Assembly: GCA_023159155.1 (NCBI GenBank)
Contig: JAJNNX010000049.1
Span: 248,001 to 312,000 of the forward strand
Direction: 5' to 3'
Source: Ustulina deusta
Lineage: Eukaryota; Ascomycota; Sordariomycetes; Xylariales; Xylariaceae
DNA: 64,000 bases
Positions 50,801 to 62,379 of this stretch are shown piece after piece. The translations under genes were made by a program, and so were the position numbers. The notes under the pieces are model-generated. The model had not been told where the DNA came from. It saw nothing but the letters and a program-made list of their open reading frames with translations, and did no database searches. Every line of letters starts with the position of its first letter. The first letter of the stretch is position 1.

Positions 50801-53800
50801 ATGGGGAAACTCGTGCGCCTCGAGCTGTTCAGTACGTCTTTGCGCCAAAATAGCATCCAAACACATTCCCTTTCTGGCTGCGCACGACAGCACTGTGACT
50901 GACATGAACTGCCAGACTTCAAGTCCTACAAGGGCCACCACACTCTCTTATTTGGCGACTCGTATTTCACCTCCATCATCGGCCCCAATGGCTCCGGAAA
51001 ATCGAATTCGTGCGTGCTTGACCGGTTCCTATCCCGCTTCTATCTCTCCAAATCACTCGCCTGCCATCTTGACGGTTCCAACTAACCAACTCCTACATCC
51101 AGCATGGACGCTATCTCCTTCGTCCTCGGTATCAAATCGTCACATCTACGATCCGCCCACCTGAAAGATCTAGTCTACCGTGGCCGAGTCCTCAAGACAT
51201 CCAAGATCAACGATGACGGGTCGGCCGTCGACGTCGTCGCGAACGGCCAGACGAACGGCCACGTAAACGGAGACGACGATGACAAACCAAATCGATCTGA
51301 CCCCAAAACCGCTTGGGTCATGGCCGTCTACGAAGACGATGTGGGAGATGAGCATCGATGGAAGCGCGCCATTACAAACCAGGGCTCGAGCGAGTATCGC
51401 ATCAATGACCGCGTCGTCACCGCCCAGCAGTACAACGAGGCTCTTGAAACCGAGAATATTTTGATCAAAGCCCGAAACTTCCTTGTCTTCCAGGGCGACG
51501 TCGAGGCAATTGCCTCCCAGTCACCTCAGGACCTCACCCGCCTCATTGAGCAGATTTCGGGCAGTTTGGAATACAAGGCCGAATATGAGAGACTGCAGAG
51601 CGAGGCAGACCAATCGGCCGAGAACTCGGCGTTTCAACTCCAGAGGCGCCGTGGCATCAACTCCGAGATTCGACAATACCAAGAGCAGAAAAAGGAAGCG
51701 CTCAGCTTCCAAGATAAGACGAACGAGCGAGATACTGCCATCGTCACCCACGTGCTCTGGAAGCTGTATAACTTCCAACGTGTCATGGACGAATCCAGTG
51801 CCAAAATACAGGAGCACCAGGAAAACCTAAAAGAGTTTCGCCGCAATGTCGAGGCGTTTGAGAGGAAGCTCGAAGATGCCCGGAAAGAGCAGGTCAATGC
51901 CGCGAGAGAGGTCCACAAAGTTGAGCGCCAGATTAAGAAACAAGAAAAGGACCTCGAAGAGAAGGAAAATAATCTTGTTCCTATTGATGAGAAAGTACAG
52001 CAGACTAGCAGCCAAGCCGATATCGTCCGCAAGCGAATCGAGTCTGTACAGAAAGAACGCGACGAGCAAGCCAAATTGATCGCCAAGATCGAGAAAGAAT
52101 TAGGGACAGTCCAAAAGGCCCAGAAGCTTTTCGAAGACCAGTGGAAAGAGACGATGCAGAAGCAAGGCAAAGAACTGAGTGACGCCGATCGGAAAGAATA
52201 CAATTCCCTCAGGGCACAGGCGATGGCTAAGTCGTCTGAAAACCAAGCTAAACTGCAGAATCTCAATCGTCAACTCAAGACGGATGAGGTTACCGTCAAT
52301 AGTCTCAGAGGCAAGGTTGACGCCTATCAAGCAGCTACCGAGAAACTGGAGACCGAACTGGCGACAATCCAAGAGCGGAGAGACGCAACACAAGCCGCAG
52401 TCAAAGAGTTCTCGGCAGAGATAGACGCGAAAAAGAAGGAATTTCATGCTATACAATCGGAGAAGCGTAGGACCTCTCAAAGACGAGATGAACTTCATGA
52501 GAAAAGAGTCGCCCTGTTGAAGCAGTTAGAAAATGCGGACGACGGGAGACGTCGAAGCGACAAAGAGAGGAGAACGAGGGAGATGATTGCTTCGCTTAAG
52601 CGCCTGTTTCCCGGCGTCAAAGGCCAAGTCGGTGACCTCTGCAAGCCAAAGCAGAAGAAGTTCGACGAAGCCGTTATCACGGCACTTGGACGGGACTTTG
52701 ACTCCGTCATCGTGGACAGCGAGAAAACGGGTGTCGCTTGCGTTGAGCATCTCAAAGAAAAGCGATTCCCGCCCATGACCTTCATCCCGCTCGACAATAT
52801 CAAAGTGAATGCCGTGAACACTGCTGTTAAGGGCATCTCGGGCGCGCGGCTGACTATCGACACGATTGATTTTGATCCATCCCTCGAGCGCGCCATGTCT
52901 TATGCGTGCGGAAGCTCCATCGTATGCGACGATTTAGAAATTGCCAAGTACATTTCCTTCGATCGTCGCATACGTGTCAAGGCCGTAACTTTAGACGGCA
53001 CAGTCATTCACAAAGCTGGATTAATGACTGGTGGTCATGGCCCTGATCATAGGGGGGCCAAACGTCGGTTTGAAGATGCCGATGTTCAAAGCTTGGAGAG
53101 AGCGCTGGAGAAAAACCAACAAGAGTTAGACGCACTTCCACGGAGCGACCGTCGCAACACAGCCGAAGAAACAGTGCGCAACGAACTCGCAGAACTGGAG
53201 CAACGACTGCAATATTCTAGGAACGAATTGGCACATTTTGAGCAGAACTTGTCTGATAAGAAGAAGGAACTCGACCATGTAAAACGCCAACTTAAGGAGT
53301 GGCAACCCAAGTTCAAGGAAGAGGATAATAAGTTGCAGAAAACTCGTTCATCTGTTGAAAAGTTCAAGGCAGCGATCGCGCAGGTTGAAGATAAGGTCTT
53401 CTCCGACTTTTGCAAACGGCTGGGCTACTCAGATATCCGAGCATACGAGGCCCAACAAGGTAGTTGGGAAGCGGAAGCTGCTGAAAAGCGTAGTCAGTTC
53501 GATCTACAGAAGTCTCGTCTCGAAAGCAACAAGAGCTGGGAAGTATCCAGGCATAGCGAGACGGAAGGCAGGCTCCGTATTCTTGAAGACCGCCTGAAAA
53601 GACTCACCCAAGACATCAAGGCGTATAAGAAAGAAAAGGCGCAAATTGAAGAGGCCATGGGCGGTGACAAGGATAATCTCGCAGCATTTGAGGAGCAATT
53701 AGAGCAACTTAAAGAGGACCTCGAAACACAGAACGAGAAGGTGAACAACGCCAAAGCCGATGTGCAGAAGAGAAGTAAGGACATTGAGAGCAGATTGAAG

Positions 53801-54905
53801 GCAATCACCGCTTTAGAAACAGAACTTCAGAAAAACAGTGCTGGCAAATTCGCTTTCTTAAGAAGGTGTCGTTTGGAACAAATCGACATTCCCCTCACTG
53901 CCGGCTCTTTAGATAATCTTCCCAACGAGGATAACCTTCTGCATCAGGACCCAGACAGCATGGATGTAGATGATGGTGACGATGCCGAAATGATGGAGGA
54001 TGCTCTTAATGACTATGGCATCGAGATCAATTACAACGACTTGAATGACGATTTGAAAAATGTGAGTTATCACCGCGGGTTGAGATATTCTATTGGACCT
54101 ACTAACACGAACAGCCCGATGCTGAGCACATTGAAGACCAGTTGCAGGAAAAGATCTCATCTCTTACAGCGGAACTGGAAAAGCTGAATCCTAACATGCG
54201 AGCTATGGAGCGTTTGGAGGTAGTCGAGGCTCGACTCAAGGCGACAGAAAATGACTTCGAGGAATCAAAGGCACAGTACAAGGCTGCTAAGGAAGCCTTC
54301 GACGAGGTCAAAGCGAAGCGTTTCGAACTCTTCGACAAGGCATTCACGCATATTCGTGAACAAATCTCACAGGTGTACAAAGACCTTACTCGGTCAGACC
54401 AGTACCCACTCGGAGGTCAGGCTTACCTCGACATCGAAGAAGACACAGACAAACCGTATCTATCTGGCATTAAGTACCACGCGATGCCGCCATTGAAACG
54501 CTTCCGCGATATGGAGCACCTGTCCGGTGGCGAGAAGACGATGGCGGCGCTGGCCCTTCTCTTCGCCATTCACAGCTACCAGCCAAGCCCTTTCTTCGTC
54601 CTCGACGAGGTTGATGCCGCCCTAGATAACGCCAACGTAGAGAAGATCAAGAATTACATCAGGAACCACGCCGGTCCCGGAATGCAGTTTGTCGTCATCA
54701 GTCTCAAGGCCGGCCTGTTCCAGGATAGCGAGAGTCTCGTGGGCGTCTATAGAGATCAAGAGGTGAACAGCTCAAAAACCTTAACTCTAGATGTGAGTTC
54801 CACTTTTCTGTCCTGTCCTCTCTCAGCCCTTCTTCGTCTTGGTCGCGTCCTCTGGCCTCTTCAAATTAGCAACTAACATATGAATAGTTGCGGAAATACG
54901 TCTAA
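50801..54905 (+). CDS. SMC1: Cohesin subunit SMC1
   Basis: Smc1 pairs with Smc3 to form the cohesin ring that holds sister chromatids together. Exons 50801-50831, 50916-51009, 51103-54061, 54115-54792 and 54888-54905 give 1259 residues, normal for Smc1. The tiny first exon encodes MGKLVRLELF. Walker A GPNGSGKS lies at 33-40 and is split from the next conserved serine by intron 2. A low-complexity insert with NGQTNGHVNGDDDD follows near residue 90, as often found in Smc1. Long coiled coils flank the hinge (about 540-690, starting FPGVKGQVGDL and ending GLMTGGHG). The head closes with signature LSGGEK at 1164-1169 and Walker B FFVLDE at 1188-1193. The last exon codes only LRKYV and the stop. 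All introns are short with GT-AG ends and keep frame. The assignment is secure. Confidence 0.97.
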
Positions 54906-55778
54906 ACCCACCTAACAGCTTGATTATTCACAATACGTGGGTATTCATCCCATGGAAGGCATGATACCCCGCACGAGGTTTAAGAGGAGGCTGTTTGCAA
55001 TGCGTTTTCTGCTCTTTTACGTTTTATTATTACTATTTTTACCTCTGACGAGTGGATGGCTTGCATGTGTGCTGGTCTCTCTCTCTCTCTCTCTCGGCTT
55101 TTGAATGCTTTTTGTGAGCGGACTACACGCAACAACACGACGCGATGCTTGGAGATAAAATGCTATCCGATAAGTAGGATTAGGTTCTACATTGTAAAAT
55201 ATTATAGAAAGAAAAAAAAACAGCAGAATCAGAAGAGAACGAGTAATTCAGTATTTGTTCCACGAGCCTCATTCCTATTCGCTACACGGCCAGATCTTGG
55301 GAATGTGAACATCAGAGGGAGTATTTGTTTTGTGAAAATTTCATCCATGTTTTTCGCGGCTTGAAAACCAGCCCGTGAAGGGCATACTGTACTCGCTATT
55401 CGAAAAGCTACTTTCCTTCAGTCCCATCCAACTGAGACTTTTTCCTTTTTTTTTTTTTTTTTTGGCTTTCTTTCCCTTTCCTTCTCAGATGCGCCTAGTC
55501 TATTGTGAATGAACGCCCTCATTCATTTCCGTGTATGTAGTATGCAGGTCTATGGTATCATGGGGGAAATTAGAAATGAAGGAGAAAAAAGGAAAGAAAA
55601 AAAGGGAATGGTTCACAGAGCAAGGCAGAGAACACATATCGGATCACAACCGCACCAGTGAACAACCAAACTCTGCCATTGCCAATCAAGATATATCTTG
55701 GTGTTGCCCAACACTCTACGTAGGATGCCCTCGTAATCGTAAACCTTGAGCTATGGATGGATAGCGGCGAGCTCATAC
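54906..55778. other. Convergent spacer between SMC1 and TFA1
   Basis: This is the 3' flank of both genes. It has a CT run at about 55076-55095 and a T run of 18 at 55446-55463. No protein-like frame was recognised. Confidence 0.6.
55446..55463. repeat. Poly-T run of 18
   Basis: A homopolymer in the spacer between two convergent genes. It is A-rich in the TFA1 sense, so it may be part of the TFA1 3' region. Confidence 0.85.
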
Positions 55779-57106
55779 TCAGACGTCCTCAAAGGCTACG
55801 TCCTCATCGTCGCTATCGGCTTCGTCCGCAGGCTCTTCGACCTTAACTTTCTTGGGAGGCCTCTCTTCGGACGCCGGGGTGTCGGCGACACTGGTGGTGC
55901 CGCTAGATGCATGGCGCTTCTCACCAGTATTGTTCATGATGTCTTCGAATTCCTCTTCCTCGTCGTCCCCGTCGTCTTCCTCTTCATCTGAATCCTCGGC
56001 CTCGGCCTCCTTGCGTTGGGCCTCCTCAGCCTGTTGTCGTGCCAGCATCTCGAACAGGTTCGTGACCTCCTCGCTGTGCATCGTGTCATCGACTTGGTCG
56101 GCGGGTTTCTTCTCTTCTTCTTCGTCGGCCTTGGCGACGGGGAGCGGGTTCGCCCCGGCATACGAGGCGCCGGTGACTGTGCTCTGTACATGCCACGCCG
56201 GCAAGGCATTGGATTGTGCGATCTTCTCTTTGCGTTCCTGCTCGGCTTTCCGTTCCGCCTCGGTGGGCCCTTCGAGCTCGGTGATATCGACGGCAATGCT
56301 CTGGGGTCCCGTGTTCGCCATGCCCTTGACGGCGGTGGGTTTCGCCATGCTCTCAACAACGATGGACGGAGCGGCCTGGTTGGTGGCATCACGGACTACT
56401 GGAAGCGCCGCGGCGTGGGCGATCTCAAAGGTGTTCTCAGGAACGACCATGGCGTCGAGTTTGGGCAGCATGTCGGTGATGAACCGGAGCTGGTTGTTCA
56501 ATTTCGTCGACTGCTCGTGACCGCCGGCTTCACGTTCGGGGTCGAAGATGAGTACGTCGTCACAGCGGTGGCAGATGAATCCCCTCACGGGATCGACCTT
56601 GTCTAGGACCTCCATCTGCGTCCACTCGGCGCGGCATCGGCGGCAGAAGTACTCCTTCTTCTCGCTGGCGGGCCTGGCATTGCCCTGGACAGCCTTGTCG
56701 AGATGGTACACACGCCACTTGATGGCATCGATGGCCTGGCGGTAGTCGATGTAGTAGTATGTTCGGTTCGTGGGGCGCTGTTGGCCTTCTCTCAACTCAG
56801 GCCGAACATGACTAGAGGATGTCAGGCGGGTTAGCGGGGCCGACGGCAGCAGAGGAACGAGACGGGACTGCCATACACCTGCAACAAGCGCTCGTCGCGA
56901 AGCTTTGCGCAAATGCGGTGGAGGTCTTTCAGGTTCATGCTCATCAGATAAGACAGGTCGTCGTCGCGGAGGGCGGAATGCATGACGAGGGCATCGACGA
57001 TGAGGACGTGTCTCGTGTCGATGTCGGGGGAGTTGAAGAAAGTGCGCGCGACCGAGCGCACGAGCTCCTGTGCCAGATCCATATCGACTTGCGAGATGAT
57101 GGGCAT
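55779..57106 (-). CDS. TFA1: Transcription initiation factor TFIIE, alpha subunit
   Basis: TFIIE alpha recruits and stimulates TFIIH at RNA polymerase II promoters. Exons 57106-56877 and 56811-55779 give 420 residues. The single intron has donor GTATGG and acceptor CTCTAG, and rebuilds LLQV-HVRPELREG. The winged-helix region (residues 8-115) includes LVRSVARTFFNSPDI and ALRDDDLSYLMSMNLKDLHR, then QQRPTNRTYYYIDY. A zinc ribbon follows with C133-x2-C136 and C157-x2-C160. The C-terminus is strongly acidic with long Glu/Asp runs (about residues 350-385) and a basic PPKKVK-like stretch, as in known TFIIE alpha. The start at 57106 is chosen because the family begins near MDLAQ. Frames extending upstream have an unlikely hydrophobic leader. 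It is convergent with SMC1 and divergent from POL4. Confidence 0.94.
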
Positions 57107-58509
57107 GATGGGCTCTTTGGTGGGGAGGGTGAATGCGCACCAATTGTCGGCGAGCCTAAGGGTGGGTGAGTGCGCACGGGTGGCGGCAGAGGGGAGGGGA
57201 GGGGAGAAGTCGGCTGTCGGGACGGGAGAGGGCTTGTTAACGAGATCGAAGAGATCGAAGAGACAGAGAAGACAGAGAGAGAGAAGGAGGCAAAGCCAAG
57301 GTGAGTGAGACTGAGGGTGGACGTGGGCGCAGTCGCTGGATGCGCCGGCCACAGTCTCCCGAGACGGAGCAGCACCAAATCTGCTACCTATTTAGAACCT
57401 GGCTAGGCTTCTTCCATTGGTACGGCGGGTGCAATTGGAAGTGTCGCGATGGAGCCGACGAGGGGAGAGGGAGGGGGAGGAGGAGGAGGAGGAGGAGGAG
57501 GAAATATGTCCTGTTAGGAAAGGCGTAGAGTACAAAGAGGCATCGCTTCAGGAGTTGCAAAGACCAAGCAGAGATCAAAAGAGACGCGAGAGACCAGGCA
57601 CAGAGAGCGAACGATGTGTTGGATTAGGTTCGTCCTCTTTCTAGCGAGTGTGTAGATGTGTCTGTATCATATAGCCAGCGCGCCGACGGAGCTGAGCAAA
57701 GATGAAATAAAAAAGACGGAAAGAAAGAAATCGAGTGAGGTATAGACGGAATGTTTTCTGCTGTAGATAAGGTTAGATGGCAGTTGTTAGCCTCATCGAA
57801 GGTGACGTTACCCTCCGCTGTAGTCGACAGTAATAATAATGTACTAGTATAGGTTAATTGGTAAGGTAAGGACCAGTCTAACCTAATACGGCCAAGCTAT
57901 AAAGGCTTGAAATACAGCAGGTGGATATCCTACCCGGACACGTATTACGCAACCCTACCTAAGTACATAGGTACCTACCTAGGCATCACCAGGTTTCTTG
58001 CAAGTCCCGTTCTCAACAATGCTTTTAGAAAATAGCGCTGGGAACCAGATGCACATAGACACATTCTGATTGTGCCTTCAACTCAAGGAGAATCGCTAGC
58101 ACACGGTTTATAAAACAGCCGAGGAAAGAAGAAGGAAATAAAGAGCTGAACTAATGATTCTTCTTACACTATGATGACGTACCCGGATCTCAGCACTCAT
58201 CGCTCATGAGGGGTTGCCTATCCAGTGTGCCGGTACTGCCTGAAGCCTACATCAGTTCATCCACGGCCGCCACTGCTCTCTCCTCACGAGCACCTTCGCA
58301 TTACGGGAACGCAACGCAGTTCAAAATTCATCGCCAGTTGAAGAGCTTCTTCGTGAAGGCCATCCCACCACTCACACGCCTTCGCTTATCGCTCACCGTA
58401 ACAATACAGTGATGTTGCCTGGGCCAGGAAACACGAGATCGAAGGAAAGACTGAAGAGGGAAGGGGAAGAAAACATTCGACAAACCACGACGGCTGCCGT
58501 CTCGGCATC
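57107..58509. other. Divergent spacer between TFA1 and POL4
   Basis: This 1.4-kb spacer contains the TFA1 leader and the POL4 promoter. A GGA repeat lies at about 57477-57502. No protein-like frame was found beyond shadows. Confidence 0.55.
57477..57502. repeat. GGA trinucleotide microsatellite
   Basis: About eight to nine GGA units lie in the TFA1 upstream region. Confidence 0.85.
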
Positions 58510-60206
58510 ATGGCCGTGGCTCTCGCTTTTCCCACCATCTTCCTGCTCCCTACCCACTTCGAGGCCGATGAGCTGCCCGAAGTCGAGAGTCAGATTCCGA
58601 CATTGACCTATGACATCAACGAGGCCAGGGTGGTGCTGGGAAAGGTGACGAAAAAGCCTCGTGCAATGCTGGAGCTGAGGTCTCGGAAGCTTCTCACCGA
58701 TGAGATCAAGCCCACACCGCCAGGCGGTCGTGGTGGCGGTGCTATAGAGGATGCCCCGGCTAGTTCACAACGGCAGGCGAAACGCAGGAAGCTCTCGCCC
58801 TCAACCCAGCGCGTCCCTGTGTCGGGTGGCCGTACCTCGTCGGACACCGATGAGAGCTCCGGGAGAGAAGGAGCTAAAGAGGGCCGCACAGCCGATGTAG
58901 AAAAACCAACGGGGAACAAACCCAATCAAGATAGTCTCGAGGCGGCGTGGAAGGTAGATGATTCGATAGTCCAAGTCGTCCGACTTGCATGGTTTACCGA
59001 CAGCCTAGCTAAAGGAATGGTGCTACCTGTAGATGATTATGTAGTGTATCGGGGCCGAAAGAAAGGGCGGACCTCATGCCAACCGGCACCTATGGCAGAA
59101 GACATACTCAAACGCGCGAGGGAGGACGGTCCTGGCAACGGTCCGGCACCGCGGGATCGCTTTCAACATGAACCCGCGACACAGCATCCAAGGTCAGCCC
59201 ACGCGAAGCGTCCACGTCTCGCTCCAGAATCAACATCGGAGCACGAAAGAGCTACGACGCTTCCGCCGGTCCCGGACTACTTGCGCACGGAATATTCCTG
59301 CCAGCGACCCACCCCTTTCAGTAGCCCGAACAGCGCTTTCATCGAGCAACTCATGAAGGTGAGGACACTCAGGACACTGGAAAGTGACGAGGTGGGAGTT
59401 CGGGCGTACTCGACTAGTATTGCCGCAGTGGCAGCATATCCATATCTCCTCTCGTCCGCATCTGGTAAGGATGCTCTCCTTTTCTCCTGCGATATGTTTC
59501 GCGCCTAATTTAATCGACAGAAGTCGCTAGGCTACCAGGCTGTGGTACCAAGATCGTAGAGCTCTACAAGCAGTGGAAAGAGAGCGGCTCTCTGGACGAC
59601 ATCCAAGAGGCCGCCTTAAACCCAAAGACGAAAGCCTTGCTTTTATTCTATGACATATGGGGCGTGGGAGCGAAAACTGCCAACGACTTCTATAATCGCG
59701 GCTGGCGGGACCTGGACGACATCGTGGAGTTTGGCTGGGATACCATCACCCGAGTCCAACAGATCGGTATCAAATACTACGAAGAACTACAAGAGAAGAT
59801 CCTTCGTGCCGAGGTCGAGGACATCGCAGGCACCATATTGGAGCACGCCAACAAGATCAGGAAGGGCTTTCAGATGGTCATCGTCGGCGGCTATCGAAGG
59901 GGGAAGGCGTCGAGCGGTGACGTGGATGTTCTTCTCAGCCATTCCGACTCTTCCGCCACCGAGTTCTTCGTCAACGAAATCGTGACGCGCCTCGAGAAGG
60001 CTAAATACGTAACCCACACGCTCACCCTCAGCCACAAGAACAGCGAGCGCGGACAAACCCCGGTCGCCTGGAAGGGCGAGAACCGGAAAGCGGGGAGCGG
60101 GTTCGATACGCTGGACAAGGCTTTGGTGGTATGGCAGGACCCGAACTGGGACACGGCGAAAGCCTCGAAAAACCCGAATCCGCACCGAAGGGTCGACATC
60201 ATCAGT

Positions 60207-60242
<36 letters not shown>

Positions 60243-60558
60243 CTTTCGAGAACTTGACCAACACAACGGGCGCTAACGCTCCATCGTAGTAAGCCCTTGG
60301 AGGACAGCAGGCTGCGCCGTGGTGGGCTGGACGGGCGGCACGACGTTCGAGCGAGACCTCAGACGATACTGTAAGAAGGCGAAGCTGCTGAAGTTCGACA
60401 GCAGCGGCGTGCGGACGCGCGGAGACGGCGGCGAATGGGTGGATCTCGAAAGCGATGCCGACGGAAACCCGGCTCCGGATATGCTGACGGCTGAGAAGAG
60501 GGTCTTTGAAAATCTCGGCTTGGAATGGCGACCGCCGGAGGAACGATGCACCGGTTAA
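58510..60558 (+). CDS. POL4: Family X DNA polymerase (Pol4, lambda/mu-like)
   Basis: Pol4 fills short gaps during non-homologous end joining and base excision repair. Exons 58510-59464, 59521-60204 and 60290-60558 give 635 residues, and both introns keep frame. The N-terminus looks like a BRCT domain split by a disordered insert: IFLLPTHFEADELPEVESQIPTLTYDINEA-type sequence at 9-45 and VVRLAWFTDSLAKGMVLPVDDYVVY near 157-181. Helix-hairpin-helix motifs are EVARLPGCGTKIVELY (319-334) and FYDIWGVGAKTA (about 361-372). The palm holds GGYRRGK (about 441-447), the catalytic pair D452 and D454 in SSGDVDVLL, and D544 in HRRVDIIIS. The thumb follows with GWTGGTTFERDLRR and KFDSSGVRTR. The catalytic triad is intact, so the enzyme should be active. 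Intron 2 is mostly an AGT repeat that starts at the splice donor. Confidence 0.94.
60205..60242 (+). repeat. AGT microsatellite fused to the POL4 intron 2 donor site
   Basis: The donor reads GTAAGT and runs directly into about eleven AGT units (60208-60242), filling nearly half of an 85-nt intron. Confidence 0.93.
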
Positions 60559-61239
60559 TCTTGGGATGATGAAATATATATGTATATATTGTGAATCTTG
60601 GGCTAACCAGTTGACTACGAGTTGGTTTGACGGCCGGACTCGACGTCACTCCTGGCGTAGCCCTTGCGGCATATTATCTACGCTGGCCGGTAAGTTATGC
60701 ATATATGCTGTAGTGGCAAGCTTATACTAAATTCCCTTCAGCAGCAATTAGGATGTCTGGGCATGGCGGTCGTGATCCCAAGTTGGTCAAGGTACAGGTT
60801 TCGCTTTAGACAGCGTAAACTCGGTCAAAGAAGGATGGGAAAGGGGCCAACCCGAGCACGAGAAAGTTGATGAGGAGGGGGATATGAAATAAGATAACAT
60901 GTTTCCCCGGGGCGCCGCTCGTGCTTGAAAATTATCTGCAAAGGCCGTCTATGAGACCTTCCGAGTCGATGGAGTGACCTTCTATCCTATTTCTCCAACC
61001 TCTCCCTTGGGACCGTTAACTATGTTTTTTCTTTCTCTCCATATCTCGCTCTCAGTGATCCACCGAAGCCTTTATCATACAAGATTCAATGTCAGTCAGA
61101 GACAACCTAGCCTCAAAAGACGCTCTCTAGCGCAGTCGATACTGGAATACGGTGTATCCAATCTCCCTCAACTCCCCCTGGATTCAGCTTCCCCGGAACT
61201 ATCAAGAGCCAGTCGCGAAATTTTTCTCTCTCCTTCTCC
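60559..61239. other. Convergent spacer between POL4 and the lipase gene
   Basis: This is the 3' flank of both genes. The plus frame at 60974-61300 is not protein-like. No RNA gene or repeat was recognised. Confidence 0.55.
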
Positions 61240-62379
61240 TCACAAATGCGCCTCGACGGTCAACTTCTGGTCATTAGGAGACCTCTCGAGGATCCAGTGA
61301 GCAACATCCTCGTAAAACTCCTCCTTACCGGGATCAGCATGCAGCTGATGCGCGAAGCCGTCGAAAGCCTTGAACCGCGCATCGGAGATCCCAGCCTGGT
61401 TCCGCTCGAACCAGTCCTTGCTCTTTTGGAAACTCGTCGCCTTGTCCTCGGTGCCGTGCACCATGAACAGCGACTTCACCTTGCTAGATATGACCAGCTT
61501 CCCGCTGGCCAGCCCTTCGGTGCGGTCTAGCAGGGAAGCGAGTCCCTCGAGCGTTCCGTAGTCGTGCATGAGGTCGTCGGCGCGGATGCTCGCTTGCACT
61601 TCGGGATCCCGCGTCACGTCCTCGGGCGGGATGGGCCGGTAGAGCCTGAAGTGCGGCAGAACGTGCGAGGCCAGTCGGCCGCTGGCTACGGTGAACCATG
61701 AGGGCTGGATCTCTGGCGCGAAGCCCACGAAGGGCGACTCGAGCACCCAGCCGCGGATCTGCGCGACGAGGTCCTCGTATGCGGGTGTCGAAGCCAGCGT
61801 GAGGACCTGTCCGCCGCCCACTATACAACCAATGTGTTAGTGAGCCTGCCCTTTTCTTCCCCTCTCCTTAGGACTTGACCGAAACCAATCTTATCCCGGC
61901 AAGACGGAGCCAGACTGGGGATGTTTTTTTTTTTTTTTCGAGACTTACTTGAGTGCCCCAGCACGAATACCGGGACGTCGGAGGGCAGCTGTGTGCGGAT
62001 GAAGGCGGCCATGTCGGCGAGCACACGCGTCGTAGGTCCCGTCTTGCCCTTGTCGCTGTCCTTCTTCACGCTCCGGCCCCAGCCCCGCTGATCCAGCCCG
62101 TAGACGGCGATCCCGCGCTCGGCGAGGTAGGGGAAGAACCCGTAGTACCGGTCGACGTGGTCGCTAAAGCCGTGGAACATGATCATCTTGGCTTTGATGG
62201 GACCATTGGGCTAGATTTTCGCATATTAGCTGACTTGTATGTATGATTATACGTGTACGTGTACGTGCACGAAATGTGCATTGAGTATGGGACGCAGGAA
62301 CTTTACGACTTACCAGCCACGTCTTGGTGAAGAGACTCGCGCCCTCGATGCTGAAAGTTCCTTCTGTGATTTGAACCAT
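61240..62379 (-). CDS. Monoacylglycerol lipase, alpha/beta hydrolase
   Basis: This enzyme should hydrolyse monoacylglycerol to glycerol and fatty acid, like yeast Yju3. Exons 62379-62314, 62210-61949 and 61820-61240 give 302 residues, the usual length. Donors are GTAAGT and acceptors CTAG/ATAG; all phases fit. Family marks are the oxyanion-side HGFSDH (35-40), GLDQRGWGRS (60-69), and the nucleophile elbow GHSMGG (107-112, Ser109) rebuilt across intron 2. Asp235 is in HGTEDKAT, and His267 in FDGFAHQLHADPG. The catalytic triad is complete. The second intron carries an unbroken T run of about 15-16 near 61924-61938. It is convergent with POL4. Substrate preference within the serine aminopeptidase S33/MGL group is inferred. 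The yeast homologue is YJU3. Confidence 0.93.

Noticed and set aside
51521..53808. Minus-strand frames of 80-210 codons inside SMC1
   Set aside because: Ser/Leu-rich antisense shadows of the coiled-coil codons.
57107..57352. N-terminal extension of TFA1 with a Leu/Cys-rich leader
   Set aside because: TFIIE alpha is a nuclear protein starting near MDLAQ. The leader-like stretch is probably untranslated.
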